Shown in pieces: positions 46,653 through 60,100 of a stretch of DNA of 64,000 nucleotides. The translations under genes and the position numbers were made by a program. This DNA is from Crambe crambe (Eukaryota; Porifera; Demospongiae; Poecilosclerida; Crambeidae). Positions within the stretch are counted from its first letter, which is position 1. Each line of letters opens with the position of its first letter. The notes under the pieces are model-generated. The model had not been told where the DNA came from, did not search any database, and worked only from the letters and a program-made list of their open reading frames with translations. The stretch covers positions 4,464,001 to 4,528,000 of the forward strand of contig OZ004591.1 in the NCBI GenBank assembly GCA_963924555.1, given 5' to 3'.

Positions 46653-48211
46653 TTAAACTAAATGTACACAATAATACTAAACTATGCCACAGTAACAATA
46701 ATTAGCTATGCAACAATAGCTACTAAAATTATTATGTGTAACTATAGTCATTTATACCACCTAGCTATGGAGATTTGATGTAGCTATTTTGCTAGTCTAG
46801 TTGTGTGAAGTTCTTATATTACATAATGCAGTGATCATAATGCGGATTGCTACATGCTGATTGATTGCTATGTGTATCCATGTAGCTAATTAGCTATAGC
46901 TAAAAATAATTCACAAAGCAAAGGGAGTTTGGATATAATTATGTTTGCCATTCCCCCTCCCCCCCTGCTTTATAGCAGCAAGTCGGGGAGAAAGTCATGA
47001 AAATTGTCCACTGCATGACAGACCCTCACCTTTGAGGTTGATGAGTGGAGTGAGATATCATAATAACAGTTTTATACTCACAGCTATTGTGTGAAAGGAC
47101 AAACAGATTTTCCTGGGTAGTCACCAGATTATTAGCTATAAGTATAAAATAGCAATAGAAATCTGTGCCGCTGCATTAATATCTGTGTGGACTAGACCAG
47201 CTTTGTAAGATTAGCTACCACTTCTTGTGAGAAGGCTTGATTGTAGCAAATTGAGGATCCAATCCCTCCCACAGATGCTTGACAAGAACTGTCCCCATGA
47301 TAATAAAAGAGTCTCAGAGATGATGAACAGAAATACAAGAGAGTTAATGCAATCATCAGGAGTAAAGGAAGCAGTTGGATCTGGGAGGAGGTGATGCAGA
47401 GGAGAGAAATGGAAGTGATCTGCAACGAAACAAGCATCGAATCCAGTGGCATTCCTTCCTTTGTTCTTGTAAAGGAGTATTAAAGAGAATGTCAATGGGA
47501 TCCCAGTCATCCCACAGCAGGGATCCATCCTGGCAACTTAGCCATTTACGTACATACATGTACCTTCGGATAAAATTGTTAGAAAAGGACCTAATCCAGC
47601 CATAGCTGAAGCATAATGATATGCGAACTTCAGTAGCAGGTCTCACAATTTAAGGGGGGTGGGCAATTGCAAGATAGTCTTAGACCCCAAGAGTAAAGAG
47701 TTTCCTGGAAGTACACTCTTACTGAAATCATTTGCACTGCATAGCCACTTTCAGGTATAATACAGTAGCTAGCTAGCTATATATTATTTTATGATCCAAA
47801 CCAATTACAACTTGCATTCCAATATTCCACCATTCCCAATCCACTGAATCTAGACACCTAGTGTGTACCCTCTTCAATAGCTATTAACTGACTTTAAGTC
47901 TTCCGAGTTCATTCACAATTTCTAATCTTCTGCTATGTAGTCATTTCACAATGGTTACTTTTGGTTGAACCACTCAATAAATCTATTGAGAAGCATATGC
48001 AGCGATCTGCACCAGTAGCATTCCTTCTTGAAGAGCGCATGCAGCGCATGCGCACGTAGACTAGGAAATAAGGTAAAGAGTCAGCTACACCAGGCGATTG
48101 CAATAATTATTATAATACACAATAAAAAAGGGAACTGATTCTGGTACAATGAGTTAATGAGGCTGATAGCTAATATGTAATATGAAATATGACAGTCATG
48201 ATACTTTCTAA
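46653..48211. other. Intergenic, no supported gene
   Basis: Several overlapping frames of 70-105 codons lie at 47192-47646 on the minus strand, none recognisable. They may be a decayed gene fragment. AT-rich sequence elsewhere; GCGCATGCGC occurs near 48045. Confidence 0.35.
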
Positions 48212-51200
48212 CTACTGTGATTCTCTTATAGAACACTTTGGGATAGAAGAATGTACAAACCGCCGTCTGCAAACTGATAATATCCTGGAATAGTAATGAG
48301 GTGGAGGACTGGCAGGAGGTCGAGGACAAATTGCTACCATTTTGGGAGTAATTTCTAAATCATTGTTACTAGTGGCTTTCTTGTGGATGGTGCTGGCATT
48401 CATACTCTCACTTTGAGGAGTTTTCTGATGAAAACACTGATCTATTTCTTGAGATTTCAGAGGTCTTTGCCAAGTAGCAGATTTTGAGAGTTTCGTTTTA
48501 TCTAAAGCTGATTTTCCTTCCACTATCAGTGTCTCAATGTTGGCTTTTTTCTGTTGATGATCCAAATCACTATTTTTCTTTGTTGAGCCACTGTTTTTTT
48601 CCTTTGGTGAGCCACCATCTACTGACTCGGGAGTAATCACTTTTAAATCATGCTGAGGACCACCAGTCAATAACTTATGCACCGTTGGGTGCTGCTGGAC
48701 TATTTTGGCATCGATGTTTTCTACACTCTTGTTCAAAGGCTTTCGTTGTGATGGGTTGATGCTGCTGGAGTTAACAATGTCATTTGCTTGAGCTCCAGGA
48801 TGACTGCCTTTGTTCAAGTCAAGATTTCCTAATGTTGAATTGTTATCTGCTTGCGATTCCGTTGGACATTTCTCAGATGTATGGACAGAATTTTCATGCA
48901 CAGATTCAAAAGCGTTTATTGGTATTTTATGATCACTAGGGTAGATCACAGCATTGTTCAGCACATCCGATTCACTCGATGTTTGTGACTCAGTTGAAGA
49001 TTTTGAAACTGATAGCGACATATCTGATTCTGAATTGTGTTGGTCTTCTTCAGCACTTGAGTCATTGCTGTAACTTTCGAGTCCTTCTTTGATTAGATTC
49101 AGTGATTTATGTTGATCTTCTTCAGCATTGCTACTCTTGCAGCTGCTTGGATTCTCTTTTTGTACTTTGTCTGATTTCTGTTGAACTTCTTCAACACTGC
49201 TACTTTTGCAACTGTAAATATTTTCTTCTTTAGTGAGCTGCGGTGATTTCTGTTGCTTCTCTTCAGGATCTAAGCCATTCATACCTCCATAGAGACTTAC
49301 TTTGGTTACATTTGGTGGTCTCATGTCAAAGAATCTGTCCAAACTGTCAGTCTGGTAACTATTTGCGATACCATCCATACCATTTCCATTGATCAGATAA
49401 TCCTGTCTCTCTGAGTTCACTGAGTTTTTTCCATGTGATAGAGAGTGATGAAGGACTGGAGGGGAAGAGTAATGTTCTCCATCTGAAGCAAAATCACATT
49501 CTTCTTCTACTTCTTCTTCACTGATATAATGATTGAATATTTTTGGGTTTTCTTGTAACTTGCACTCTGCCAGTTTGTTCTTTAGTTCTTGAGTGACACC
49601 CTTTTCGAATGAAGCTGACTCACTGTTGTTCATCTCTGGTATCTCTTTCATGTTCAAAACGAACTTCTCCACATTTTTGACAGCATGTGATGAGTGAATT
49701 AGTGTTGCTTTGAATGGTACATCCTTTGGCTGGTCGTGATACTTTGGCATAATTCCTCCACTTGCTCTTTTGGCATTTTCCAAGTCTTTATCATTCTCAT
49801 TCAACTCACCAACTTCAGAACAGTTTGTCTTTGATGGCTCTTTTAAGGGAGACTGTATCTCCACTTCCTTCCCTTCAGCCACTACTTTCATAGCTGGTGG
49901 AGAGACCACGCTTGCGGTAGTCATCGAAGGAGCACTCAAATCCTGTTCCCAATCCAATGGGTCAGATTCCTGGATCCCAATCCGATTCATAGCAGCTTGA
50001 AGAGTTCCAGTAACAAGTCCATAATCAGGTTTATCGAAGTAGCTCGAAGATTTAAGGTGATCTAGAAAATCTTTGAATTCAAAAGGCAGACTTCTTATCA
50101 ACTTATTGTGGTCGAATTCAGCTTTGTAATCTCCGGCTTCCTCTTTATCTCTGATTTTTCTCCAAGGCAGTTGCCCCACAGCCAACTCAACCAATAAATA
50201 GAAAACAGACCACATGTCATCGTGTCTGCCCAGATCTCGAGAGAGGTGAGCATTCAGTGATGCATACCTCACTGTTCCCCTGAAACCTGCCACAGGTCTT
50301 GGCTGACGGACTTCTCCTGTGACTGTAGTATACTGCCTAGCCAGACCATAATCCAGCATGTAGCATGTCCTGGAATTCTCTGGAGAGGCACCAATGGCAA
50401 AGTTTGAGGGCTTGATGTCACGATGAAGAAATCCACAATTATGCATAGATTGGATGGCATCTATAATCTGGATTCCAACGCGGAGGGTGGTAGAAATGGA
50501 GAATCGCTGATGAGGTTGATGTTTTCGTAACTCAGAGAGATTTGGTCCCAGGAGTGTCATCACTACATAGTTGACTCTATCGTTCCTGCCACAACCTATA
50601 AACTCGCAAATGTGTGCAGTGGAATTCTGCAGTCTCTTTAGTACAGCCACTTCCATTTTGAGGACCTGTTTATTGCTGTTGCATGACTCCACTTTCACTG
50701 CACAGACCTGCCAAGCAACAGTAAAATTTTATGGCTTTGCGCCTTAATGATTAAATGTGGATAATTATGACTGCATTAGCTATAGCTACGTAGGAGAGTA
50801 GCCTCATATACCCAGGCCTGCTTTTTTCAGGGAGTGGGCCTTCAGGGAGTGGGCCTGTATGAGGCTAGGGGGTGTTAGCTATGGTATGTATTTTCTGATG
50901 TCTAACACAGTGCAGGTGAGAATTTTAAACCCGTAGCTATAGGTATGGTTATTGCTCTAGTGTGTAAATCATTGACACTTATAGCATTTCACAACAAGTT
51001 TCTCAATGGTTCGAGGTGTGACTATATGTAGGATATTCACACTCATATAGCTAGCTAGCTAGCTACATTGCCTCTGTTGTAATTTTTGGTTCAATATCAA
51101 AGCCAACTGTTTATTTATTTCATCTCGATAGTCAAAAAACAACAATCATGTCCCTTATAAACTCTCCTTGTGATCAAATTTCAGGTGGTGACAAGGCATG

Positions 51201-51529
51201 CCAATGTTTATTATCTATCATGCAGCCCACTACCAGCTGTATCCTTCAAAGCAATTGCCATGCATGTCATGTAGCTACAGCTATGAACAATGATGCTCTT
51301 ACAATTAATTGTAATCAAACATTTTCTATTTCATCTATGGTTCTATAGCTAGCTACACATGCTGGTGTCAGTTTTCCAGATAAAGCTAGCTTACCTGGTT
51401 GGTCGTGTGATCTTTGGCTTTGTAAATCTCTCCAAATCCCCCTCCACCAATTTTCTTGAGTATCTCCCATCGATCTCGTAGAAAGCTGCCCTGAAAGAGG
51501 AGGGGGCTGGAAGGAGGATCTGCTTCCAT
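48212..51529 (-). CDS. TTBK: Tau-tubulin kinase (TTBK), CK1 superfamily
   Basis: Two coding exons, 51529-51395 (45 codons) and 50707-48212, give 876 residues. Exon 1 carries the glycine loop IGGGGFGEIYKAKD; exon 2 starts VCAVKVES with catalytic Lys50. The catalytic loop is HRDIKPSNFAIG (Asp142), the DFG position reads DYG (164-166), and RQPRPVAGFRGTVRYASLNAH is typical of TTBK1/2. The kinase domain ends near 300. The remaining 570 or so residues are Ser/Asn/Lys/Glu-rich and predicted disordered, with about four imperfect repeats of CKSSSVEEVQQKS type (49020-49265). TTBKs phosphorylate tau and tubulin and, for TTBK2, start cilium assembly. An untranslated exon probably lies upstream, with a donor near 51861. 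Divergent from the C2-myotubularin gene. Confidence 0.9.
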
Positions 51530-51861
51530 GTTCTTTAATACCTCTGTTCACGGAGCTAATAAGCTATAGCGAGTGGCTTTTCTTTTCTTGGATATTCATT
51601 TAGTTACTATAATGTTATGTGTAATTTTGATAATTATGAACATGGTGTAAAATTAATAATATAGTTGTGTTATAACTAGCTAGATGCCAGCTGCATGGTG
51701 TAACTATAGCAACATTTATACTAGCTTGTATGATACATCACTTTCAGCCAGCTATACCTATTTAATATCCATTTAGCTAGCTAATAAAAGTCTGAAGTAT
51801 GCTGTGCTGTATCAGTTCTAAGCGCTAGTAGTGTAGACCCATCCCAAGTAACAATTTACCT

Positions 51862-52219
51862 TGCTTTGCTCAATAGCTGCTGTTGCAAGCTGATCCTGAG
51901 ATAGTCTAGTGGTCGAGTGCGAGGAACAGGATGAAAGAGGCGGGTCTGAACAGCGATAGATGGGCGGATCTTAAGTGGTTATTGTGGGCGGTCTGGCATC
52001 TTTGTTATGTCTACCTCATCTATTTAAAATAAAGGGGAGGGCCCCGCTGCGCTGGCTGAATGCCAGGCCGGGGTAACGCCTACCGGAAAAGAAGAAGAGG
52101 CGTGTGTCGGGCGTATATTATGCATACGTATGTGACGTGAAAGATCTTAAGAAGACATGCTTGGTGATAGCTTGGTTGAAGCAGCTTCGGTGTACTGGGC
52201 TTAGGTATTATTTCATACG
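51862..52219. promoter_or_regulatory. Probable bidirectional promoter, TTBK (minus) and C2-myotubularin (plus)
   Basis: On the minus strand AGCAAAGCAAG is followed by GTAAAT (near 51861), a plausible untranslated first exon. The plus-strand ATG is at 52220. The intervening 360 bp is locally GC-richer (GGGCCCCGCTGCGCTGGC near 52040). Starts not observed. Confidence 0.4.
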
Positions 52220-54101
52220 ATGAAGTTGCAAGTGAAAGGTAAGCTTACCCTATCTGCGGCTGATTTAGATGGAAAAGCATGTGCTAGTTAGCTAAAGCTA
52301 CTTCCATGCTTCCTATAAAGCTGGTGGTGGTACAGTACAGTTTATACCCGTGGGAGAAGATGCTAAGCTAGGCTTAGTATGTTATAGCTACATGTGCCTA
52401 GAGCTAGATTTGCTCAATTCATTAGCTGTCACTAGATGACTAGGTGTGTGCAAGTGTGATCTAACTTTTCCCCCTACTAATTCAGTCATTAAAGCCTCAA
52501 ATCTAGCAATTTGCAAAGATTCCTCTGCAAACCTCTACTGCTGCTTGCACCTGGGAAACAATGAGAGCACCTTCCATAGGACAGAGATAAAGTTTGGTAC
52601 TTCGGAACCAGAATGGAATGAAGTGTTCAACTATTATGGGAATGAACTGGCACCTTTCTTATATTCTCAAGGTATCTTAGCCAGCCATCAGTAACAAAAT
52701 TAGCTTGCAAGGGTGTAATGTTTATAATTTAATACTTGGACTAAGCTTTAAAGTAAATGGAGCACAAAACACCTTTTATAGCAAAACACAGCATAAAAGT
52801 AACTATTTTTAAAACAGACTCTCTATTCAAAACTGTAGGACTGCTATGGAAATGCACGTATGAAAATACACTGGGTGTTACATACTTGCTATTGAATGGA
52901 ATCTGTTATAATCAGCTGTTTCTGATATGTACGTGAAGTCCCATGATAAAGACTTGCACTTAGTACTTTGGTACCTTGTTTTCATCATATTCATGAGGTT
53001 AGGTTTCATAAGTCCCAGTTACTAAGATACAGTGACCTTCCCTCTTCTCTGGACCTCTGAAATGAGGTCACCCTACGTACATTGTGTTCTCTTCCCCTCT
53101 ATATTCACTTCATCCTTTGATCATTCACTATATCTGCCCTCTTTCTCAATTCAAAATAGTGGGACATTTTATTGGTGGGCAGAGGGTGGTTACTGTGGAG
53201 GGAGAGTACCTAACTATGTACTATACATACTGTGGTTTTCATCCTGAGGTATCGTGGTCCTGTGGACTTGCTAGTCTTGTCTGTGCATAAGATCATTGTG
53301 GCAGAAATGTAATGCAAATCGTGCTAACTTTGATACTTCAAGCGCTTGAAGTTTGGTATGTGTGTCATATCCATAAGAAAGTAATGACCTGTAACATATT
53401 GAGATTTGGGGACTATCTTCTTTCTCTCCTTGGTGTAGAGGGCAGTTGCCATTGGTAGGCATGACTTCATAAACTGTCTTCCTTGTGACTCCATATAAAG
53501 AGCCTGGGTTCATCAAGGCTATCTTCCTGGCTGTGTGATGTAGTGAGCCATGTGAATCGGAATGCTAAACCGTCCATTAACGCGACTTTGCACTCTTTAT
53601 TCAGACTTTACACTTGGGAATAACTTCCACAATAATAACAATGTCTGGATTGCTAGTGTTCTGAGGTCATAGGTCATTATAGCTACATTGCAAATGCGCA
53701 TGCTTAAGTGAGTAGATTTAATCAATTGTTTTGGAATATGTACATGACAGAATGTGATAGTACTTGAGAAAAACAAAACTGAGTTATTGATTAAAGCTCA
53801 TTTTATATGGTGTTGAATATTGTGAGTTAATTGTGCACAGTTGAATTTTACAGTAAGGCCCTTTTCTCAAGTACGTACTATCATAATAATAATTATGATT
53901 CCTGATTTCTACTTGGAATAGTAATATTTAAATATTACAGTGCAGAGAATGATTCTTTATAGGGTGACTTAATTTTCCCTTGGGGTGAAGAACTAATGCT
54001 ACACCACTCTCTGTTGTGTGCTCTGGTGGATTCTTTGTTTTTTGAGATTGTCGAGGGCAGCTGTTTTGCTGCTGAACCTTTCATTTGGTAATGTGTAAAT
54101 A

Positions 54102-54176
<75 letters not shown>

Positions 54177-57100
54177 CCATAGCCTTGCTGTGCATATAAA
54201 ATGGGTCTGCAAGTACAGCTTCCTGCCTTTTGGAGTGGTCATCCACTGTGGTGAAAAGAGTGTCTCCTGCATGTCCTGTATGTATTGTATTGTATACTAC
54301 TCCAGTGTGTCTGTATCTTGAAAGGTCTTATGTGTAATAATGAGCATACCTTCCATTGCTGAACATATACAGTGAGTATGTCTGTATCTCATATCTGTAG
54401 TGAGCATCTCCTCCATTGCTCCATAGAACATTGTGTGCATAATGTCTTGTTCTGCAATTGAGATGTTGAGCAGATGCTCTATAGACTGTTCTTTGATCCA
54501 TGACAGAGAGTGGGTAGTCACATGTTAGTCTGGTACCTCCTAGAGCAGCTGGTCACCAATGGAGACATGTATGCACTCACTAGCCTACAATGATGTTTGT
54601 TTGAAAGCACACTATAGGATAGGAGACACTAGTCAAGATACACACACTGTTCATGCATGGACCAATGGAAAGGATGCTCACTACTATAAGCACTCAATCA
54701 TTCATAACCAGTGGATCAATGGATGGTGACAATAATTCTAGGCAGTTCGATTGGACGAGTGTCTCTCCATCTTCTCCATTAGTCCAGAGAGAGTATGTGT
54801 ATATTCGTATCTCTCCTCATGTTGTCGTCTCTATTGGTCCATAGACAATGTATGTGCTTATCTTGAAGACCTAATATGTTAATATGTGTGTCTCTGTTGG
54901 TGAATTGGTCCATGGTAGTGTGTTGACAACACTTATCCCTAGCTACTTCATTCGGCCAAATGTCTCCTATGGATGATGGTGACTGTCTTCTCTACAATGC
55001 AACATGTATAATTATCTTGAGACACTTGTCCCTATTCAACTCAGTGAGTGTCATGGTAACTGTCCTCTATATCTTGACACACTATTTATTCTAGGCTGAC
55101 AGTTAGACATGTAATTATTTCTAATTATTGTCTGATTCTTGATAATGTTTTGTTAGGTCTCCTATAGGGTACAGAATACATTATACATGTCATATAATTA
55201 TACCATGGCAACAATAGCTGTTTTTGTGTTTTTAATAATTACTGTAGTCTCAGTTTGCTAAACAAGGTAATTAATGTATGTAGTGCAGTACTCTCTGTAT
55301 TATTACTGCTGGTTTGAAGCATCCCTCAGCCAACTTTTTGTTTCCAGGAGAGATGGGTGTTTTGCGCTTCTGTTCCCTCGATCACCACCTTTGCTTGTTT
55401 AACCTAACCTCTGAATAACGGACATACTTGCGACTCATCCTTTTGTCCCTTGTAGAAAGGTTTTCCAATTTAGGAGGGGTTTGTTTTATTGTTGTTGTTG
55501 TTGTTGTTGTTGTTGTTTGTATGATGTACTAGTGTGTACCTACTTTACGTGTGAGGCATCTTACCCACAATTGAATAAATGCACATCAATACATAAGAGT
55601 CTAATCTGTATATGCTTCCACATCAAACACAAGAGGTACAGACACCAGAGGACCAAAGGTACTGTCCTTTTATCCTCTTTGATATCATGATCAATGTTAT
55701 ATAGCTCAGGATGAAGTCCATTTGTAATTCAGACCATTAATAATACATCCCCCTGATGGTTTTTGAGATAATGGTATTGCAGTTACGCACCCACGGCTGA
55801 AAGGCTAACACAGAGGTTCTACTGTACCTGAAGTTGCACACTGTATATACCCCATCCTTATTGTAGTCATATTAACTACTAGTCTCACGTAGCCAGACCC
55901 GATTCTTTCCTTTTTCTTGGGGGAAAAGGAAAGAATCGGGTCTGGCTACGCGAGACTAATTAACTACTTGGTGGGCAGAAACTCATTCCCTTCCAGTGAG
56001 ATTTTTGTGTCTGGAAAGATACAATCTGTGTTTACTGAGCACTGGGTACATACAAGATTTGACCTTGATGGTTAGTTGTATGAATACCTCTACTTACGTG
56101 CTACTCTATCGTGATTCTTTTGTTTTCACTATACAAAGCCAGGAAACTGTGGGGAGGAAATTAAAGTTGGTGGGAAATTTTCGGTGGTTGAAATTAAAGT
56201 GTGAGCTGTTCAAAACCACCACCACCAAATCCCATAACTGAAGTTGCTGAACCAAGCTATGGAGAGATAATGAAATCCTGAAGAAACAGGATGGTCCTAT
56301 CCCAAAAGTAGTAACACTTGAAGGGGAAGGGGAAGAGAGAACATGCAAGCTATCATCAATGAGAACTGGGAATTTTTTTTAAAATATAGATGGACTGCGG
56401 TATGAGCTTTCAGGCTACTTGACTGTGGACGTGTATGGCCATGACACCATCAACAATGACGACTTCCTGGGTCAGGTGATGATCCCCCTCAGAGATGTCT
56501 CCACGTCTGCCTCCAAGGAGGAATGGTACCCTCTCACCCGCCGGACCAACAAGGATAGAAGTCATGGCTCTTTACGCCTTGAAGTGTTCTTGAAAGCTGA
56601 CAGGAATAAGGTACATACACATCATATGTACAAGTCTTGCAGCTGCTAGAGTTAAATTGGACATTGATATGTACAATAATCACTAACTTCCTTGAGACAT
56701 TAATGACAGGACAATTGCTGGTTTAGTGCCTGCGCCTATGGCAACCATGACATAATCATTATTCAATACTAGTGAGTCAAAATTATGTACACAGCGTTAA
56801 TCTACAACTTGTAAGCATTCTGTAACAGGTATGTAACAGAACAAAAATCGGTAAACCCTAGGCACTTGAAGTACTAATTTTTGATCTGTAGGCAGTCCTT
56901 GGGGCAGCAGGTCTGATACATGTCCAAAGTGGGGCAGCAGGTCTGATACAGTCCAAAAACACGGACCTGTTACAGACTTGTAGATTTTACTAACCTGTTA
57001 CAGACTTGTGTACAGGTCATAACTGGTATGTGGGGCAGTCCAGACCTGTTACAAGTTGTAGATTTTTCACTGTGTACATGTGCATATGTATGTATGTATG

Positions 57101-60100
57101 TATGTTGGCCAGTGAAATGCCCAAGACTCAATATCCAGTTGATTAATTGCCATATTTGGAAACCTAAAAACCAAAACAAAGCATTTATTGGAGGACATTG
57201 TTATCAAATCACTTATTGTAATGGACATAACACACAATCAGATGTGCAACAACTTTTTAAACATATTCAGAGGAAGCATTGATAATTCCTTGATTGATAA
57301 TCAATTTTTCGTATCACATTATGTAGATTATAGAGAGTAGTCGGATGGACTCTGACCTCTACCAGCGGTGCAAGCTGCGTGGGTACCACCTGCCCATTTT
57401 GAGTGGAAAAGACATTGTGGAGCTGCCGGGACGGACTGAGAGAGTGGAGATGGCATTCTCCAACGTGTTTGTGGAGATTAGCTCACACCATTGTACAGCG
57501 TCAGTTTATCTCACCAACTACAGGTGAGATGTCAATGGTAGTGATTCAACCCTCCAAAATGAATAATCCTCTTCCACATTTGCCCCCCTTTCCCTCCTTC
57601 TCCTTTCCCTCCTTCTCTTTACACTCCTCTCCTTCCCTCCATTTCTCTCTCTTTCTCCTCACATTCTCCCATCCATCTATTTCTCTTCTCCCCCTTTCTC
57701 TCATATCCTTTCCCCTTCCCCTCCTACTCCCCACCCTTCTACATATTTCACGTCCGTTCCTCCCCCACTTTGTTGTCACCAAGCAGTTGCATTGTATCTT
57801 CACGTTTCATTGCTCCAGGATCATGATACTCTCCAATTATCACTCATCCAAAAGTGGGCGGGGCCGAGTTGGATCTGCTGACCTCAGCACATGGATAGCC
57901 CTAAATAACATCATGTCCTTGGACATTGGCCATGAGACCATTGTGAGTCAGAGAGAGAGAGGACCTATATAACTAAAAATCTATTTCTTTTCAGGTTGTT
58001 CAGAGGAAGAATGAACGCAAGCAGAGGACCACGTCCTTCACCATCCACTGCTACGATGTCCGGATCATCAAGCTCATCTTTGCCTTTGAAGAGTCCAAGC
58101 GTATTCCCAACATTACCACCATTCCAGAGATGCCACCCTCCATCTCGTCTCCCCTCAACAAGCAGTTAGGCTTCAGGTTAAAGAACTTTCAAATTGGCTC
58201 ACCTGCTCTGGGACGGAAGATCAAGCAGACATTTACTGAAAAGGTGTGCAGAATGTTTAGCATCCAGGGGTTACTGGGGGAAAAGAGGAGTGATGTCAAT
58301 GATCGAGATGATCATAATGACACACCACTCAATGTAGCAGCTTATTGTGGGAAAGAGGAAATAGCATTGGCTTTGATCACTGAGTTTGGTTGTTTTTCCA
58401 TAATGCATGCTGAAAGTGATAATATCAGTCTAGTAGGGGAAAAGAATAATATAAATAGAACTGTCTCTGGTTTCTTAAGTGTATATCGTTATGATTAAGA
58501 ATCCCCATGAAGGAAATACACAGTGAAGAAATCGGTGCCTATCTTTCTGAGTCTCATGATTTAGGAGTGGTGTTCTCTATGTTATGGCAAATAGAGAGCA
58601 TCTGTGTAAGTCAACAGACTGTTTCTTTCAATATCTTTGCTTTTATGATCAAAGCAGTAGCTAAACTTTTGGGAGTAGGTGCTTGTTAGTCAAATACTGT
58701 AGTCTGGTTATGATAGTCGTAATGGTAGAGTTTATAGACTCTTTTTCTTTTGCTTGCTTTAGTTTACCTAATCTTGAAATGATTTAGAATTTGAATTTGT
58801 AAACACCAACACACTGCTATTAATTAATGTGCTGAATTGTCAAGTGCCTGATGTCCTCATCTGATAAGTGACCCACTAGGAGCCCACTAAGCACCTCACT
58901 AAGAGCCCCACTAAGACCCCACTAAGCACCTCACTAAGAGCCCCACTAAGACCCCACTAAGCACCTCACTAAGAGCCCACTGAATACTCCACTAAGACCC
59001 CACTAAGCACCTGAATACTCCACTAAGACCCCACTAAGCACCTCACTAAGAGCCCACTGAATACCCCACTAAAACCCCACTAAGCATCTCACTAAGAGCC
59101 CACTGAATGCCACTAAGAGCCCACTAAACACCTCACTAAGAGTCCACTGAATACTCCACTAAGACCCCACTAAGCACCTCACTAAGAACCCACTGAATAC
59201 TCCACTAAGACCCCACTAAGCACCTCACTAAGAGCCCCACTAAGACCCCACTAAGCACCTCACTAAGAGCCCACTGAATACTCCACTAAGACCCCACTAA
59301 GCACCTCACTAAGAGCCCACTGAATACTCCACTAAGCACCTGAATACTCCACTAAGACCCCACTAAGCACCTCACTAAGAGCCCACTGAATACCCCACTA
59401 AGACCCCACTAAGCACCTCACTAAGAACCCACTAAGACCTCACTTAAGTACCTCCTAAATACCCCACTAAGAGCCCACTAAGCACCTCACTAAGAACCCA
59501 CTAAGACCTCACTAAGTACCTCCACTAAATACCCCACTAAGAGCCCACTAAGCACCTCACTAAGAGCCCACTGAATACCCCACTAAGACCCCACTAAGCA
59601 CCTCACTAAGAACCCACTAAGACCTCACTAAGTACCTCCACTAAATACCCCACTAAGAGCCCACTAAGCACCTCACTAAGAGCCCACTGAATACCCCACT
59701 AAGACCCCACTAAGCACCTCACTAAGAGCCCACTGAATACCCCACTGAGACCCCACTAAGCATCTCATTAAGAGCCCACTGAATACCACTAAGAGCCCAC
59801 TAAGCATCTCATTAAGAGCCCACTTATAAGCACCTCACTGCCATTAAGCATGCATCCCACTCTAAGAGCCCCACCAAGTGTCTTTTCTGCTAGGAATAAG
59901 AGCAAGACTATGCAATGGTTGGGTCAAGATCATTGGCAGAAATCTGGTTAATATCTTATTCTCCTCTTACTTATTTTCAGGGCAAGCCCGCTTCTCGTCC
60001 ACGTGCAGGGGCACTGTGGCATGCTGACTTGGGACTAGTCAAGGAACTTGGGCCGGAAGAATTGCAACGTACAAGGAGTGATGCCATTGCCTCCGAGATA

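Larger units (their letters stand above)
52672..56389. other. Myotubularin intron 2: repeats, no gene seen
   Basis: Holds a GA microsatellite, a 79-bp foldback element (both listed), a (TTG)n run near 55490-55515 and a partial Tigger-like repeat near 55400-55480. The open frames here have no recognisable product. Confidence 0.5.
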
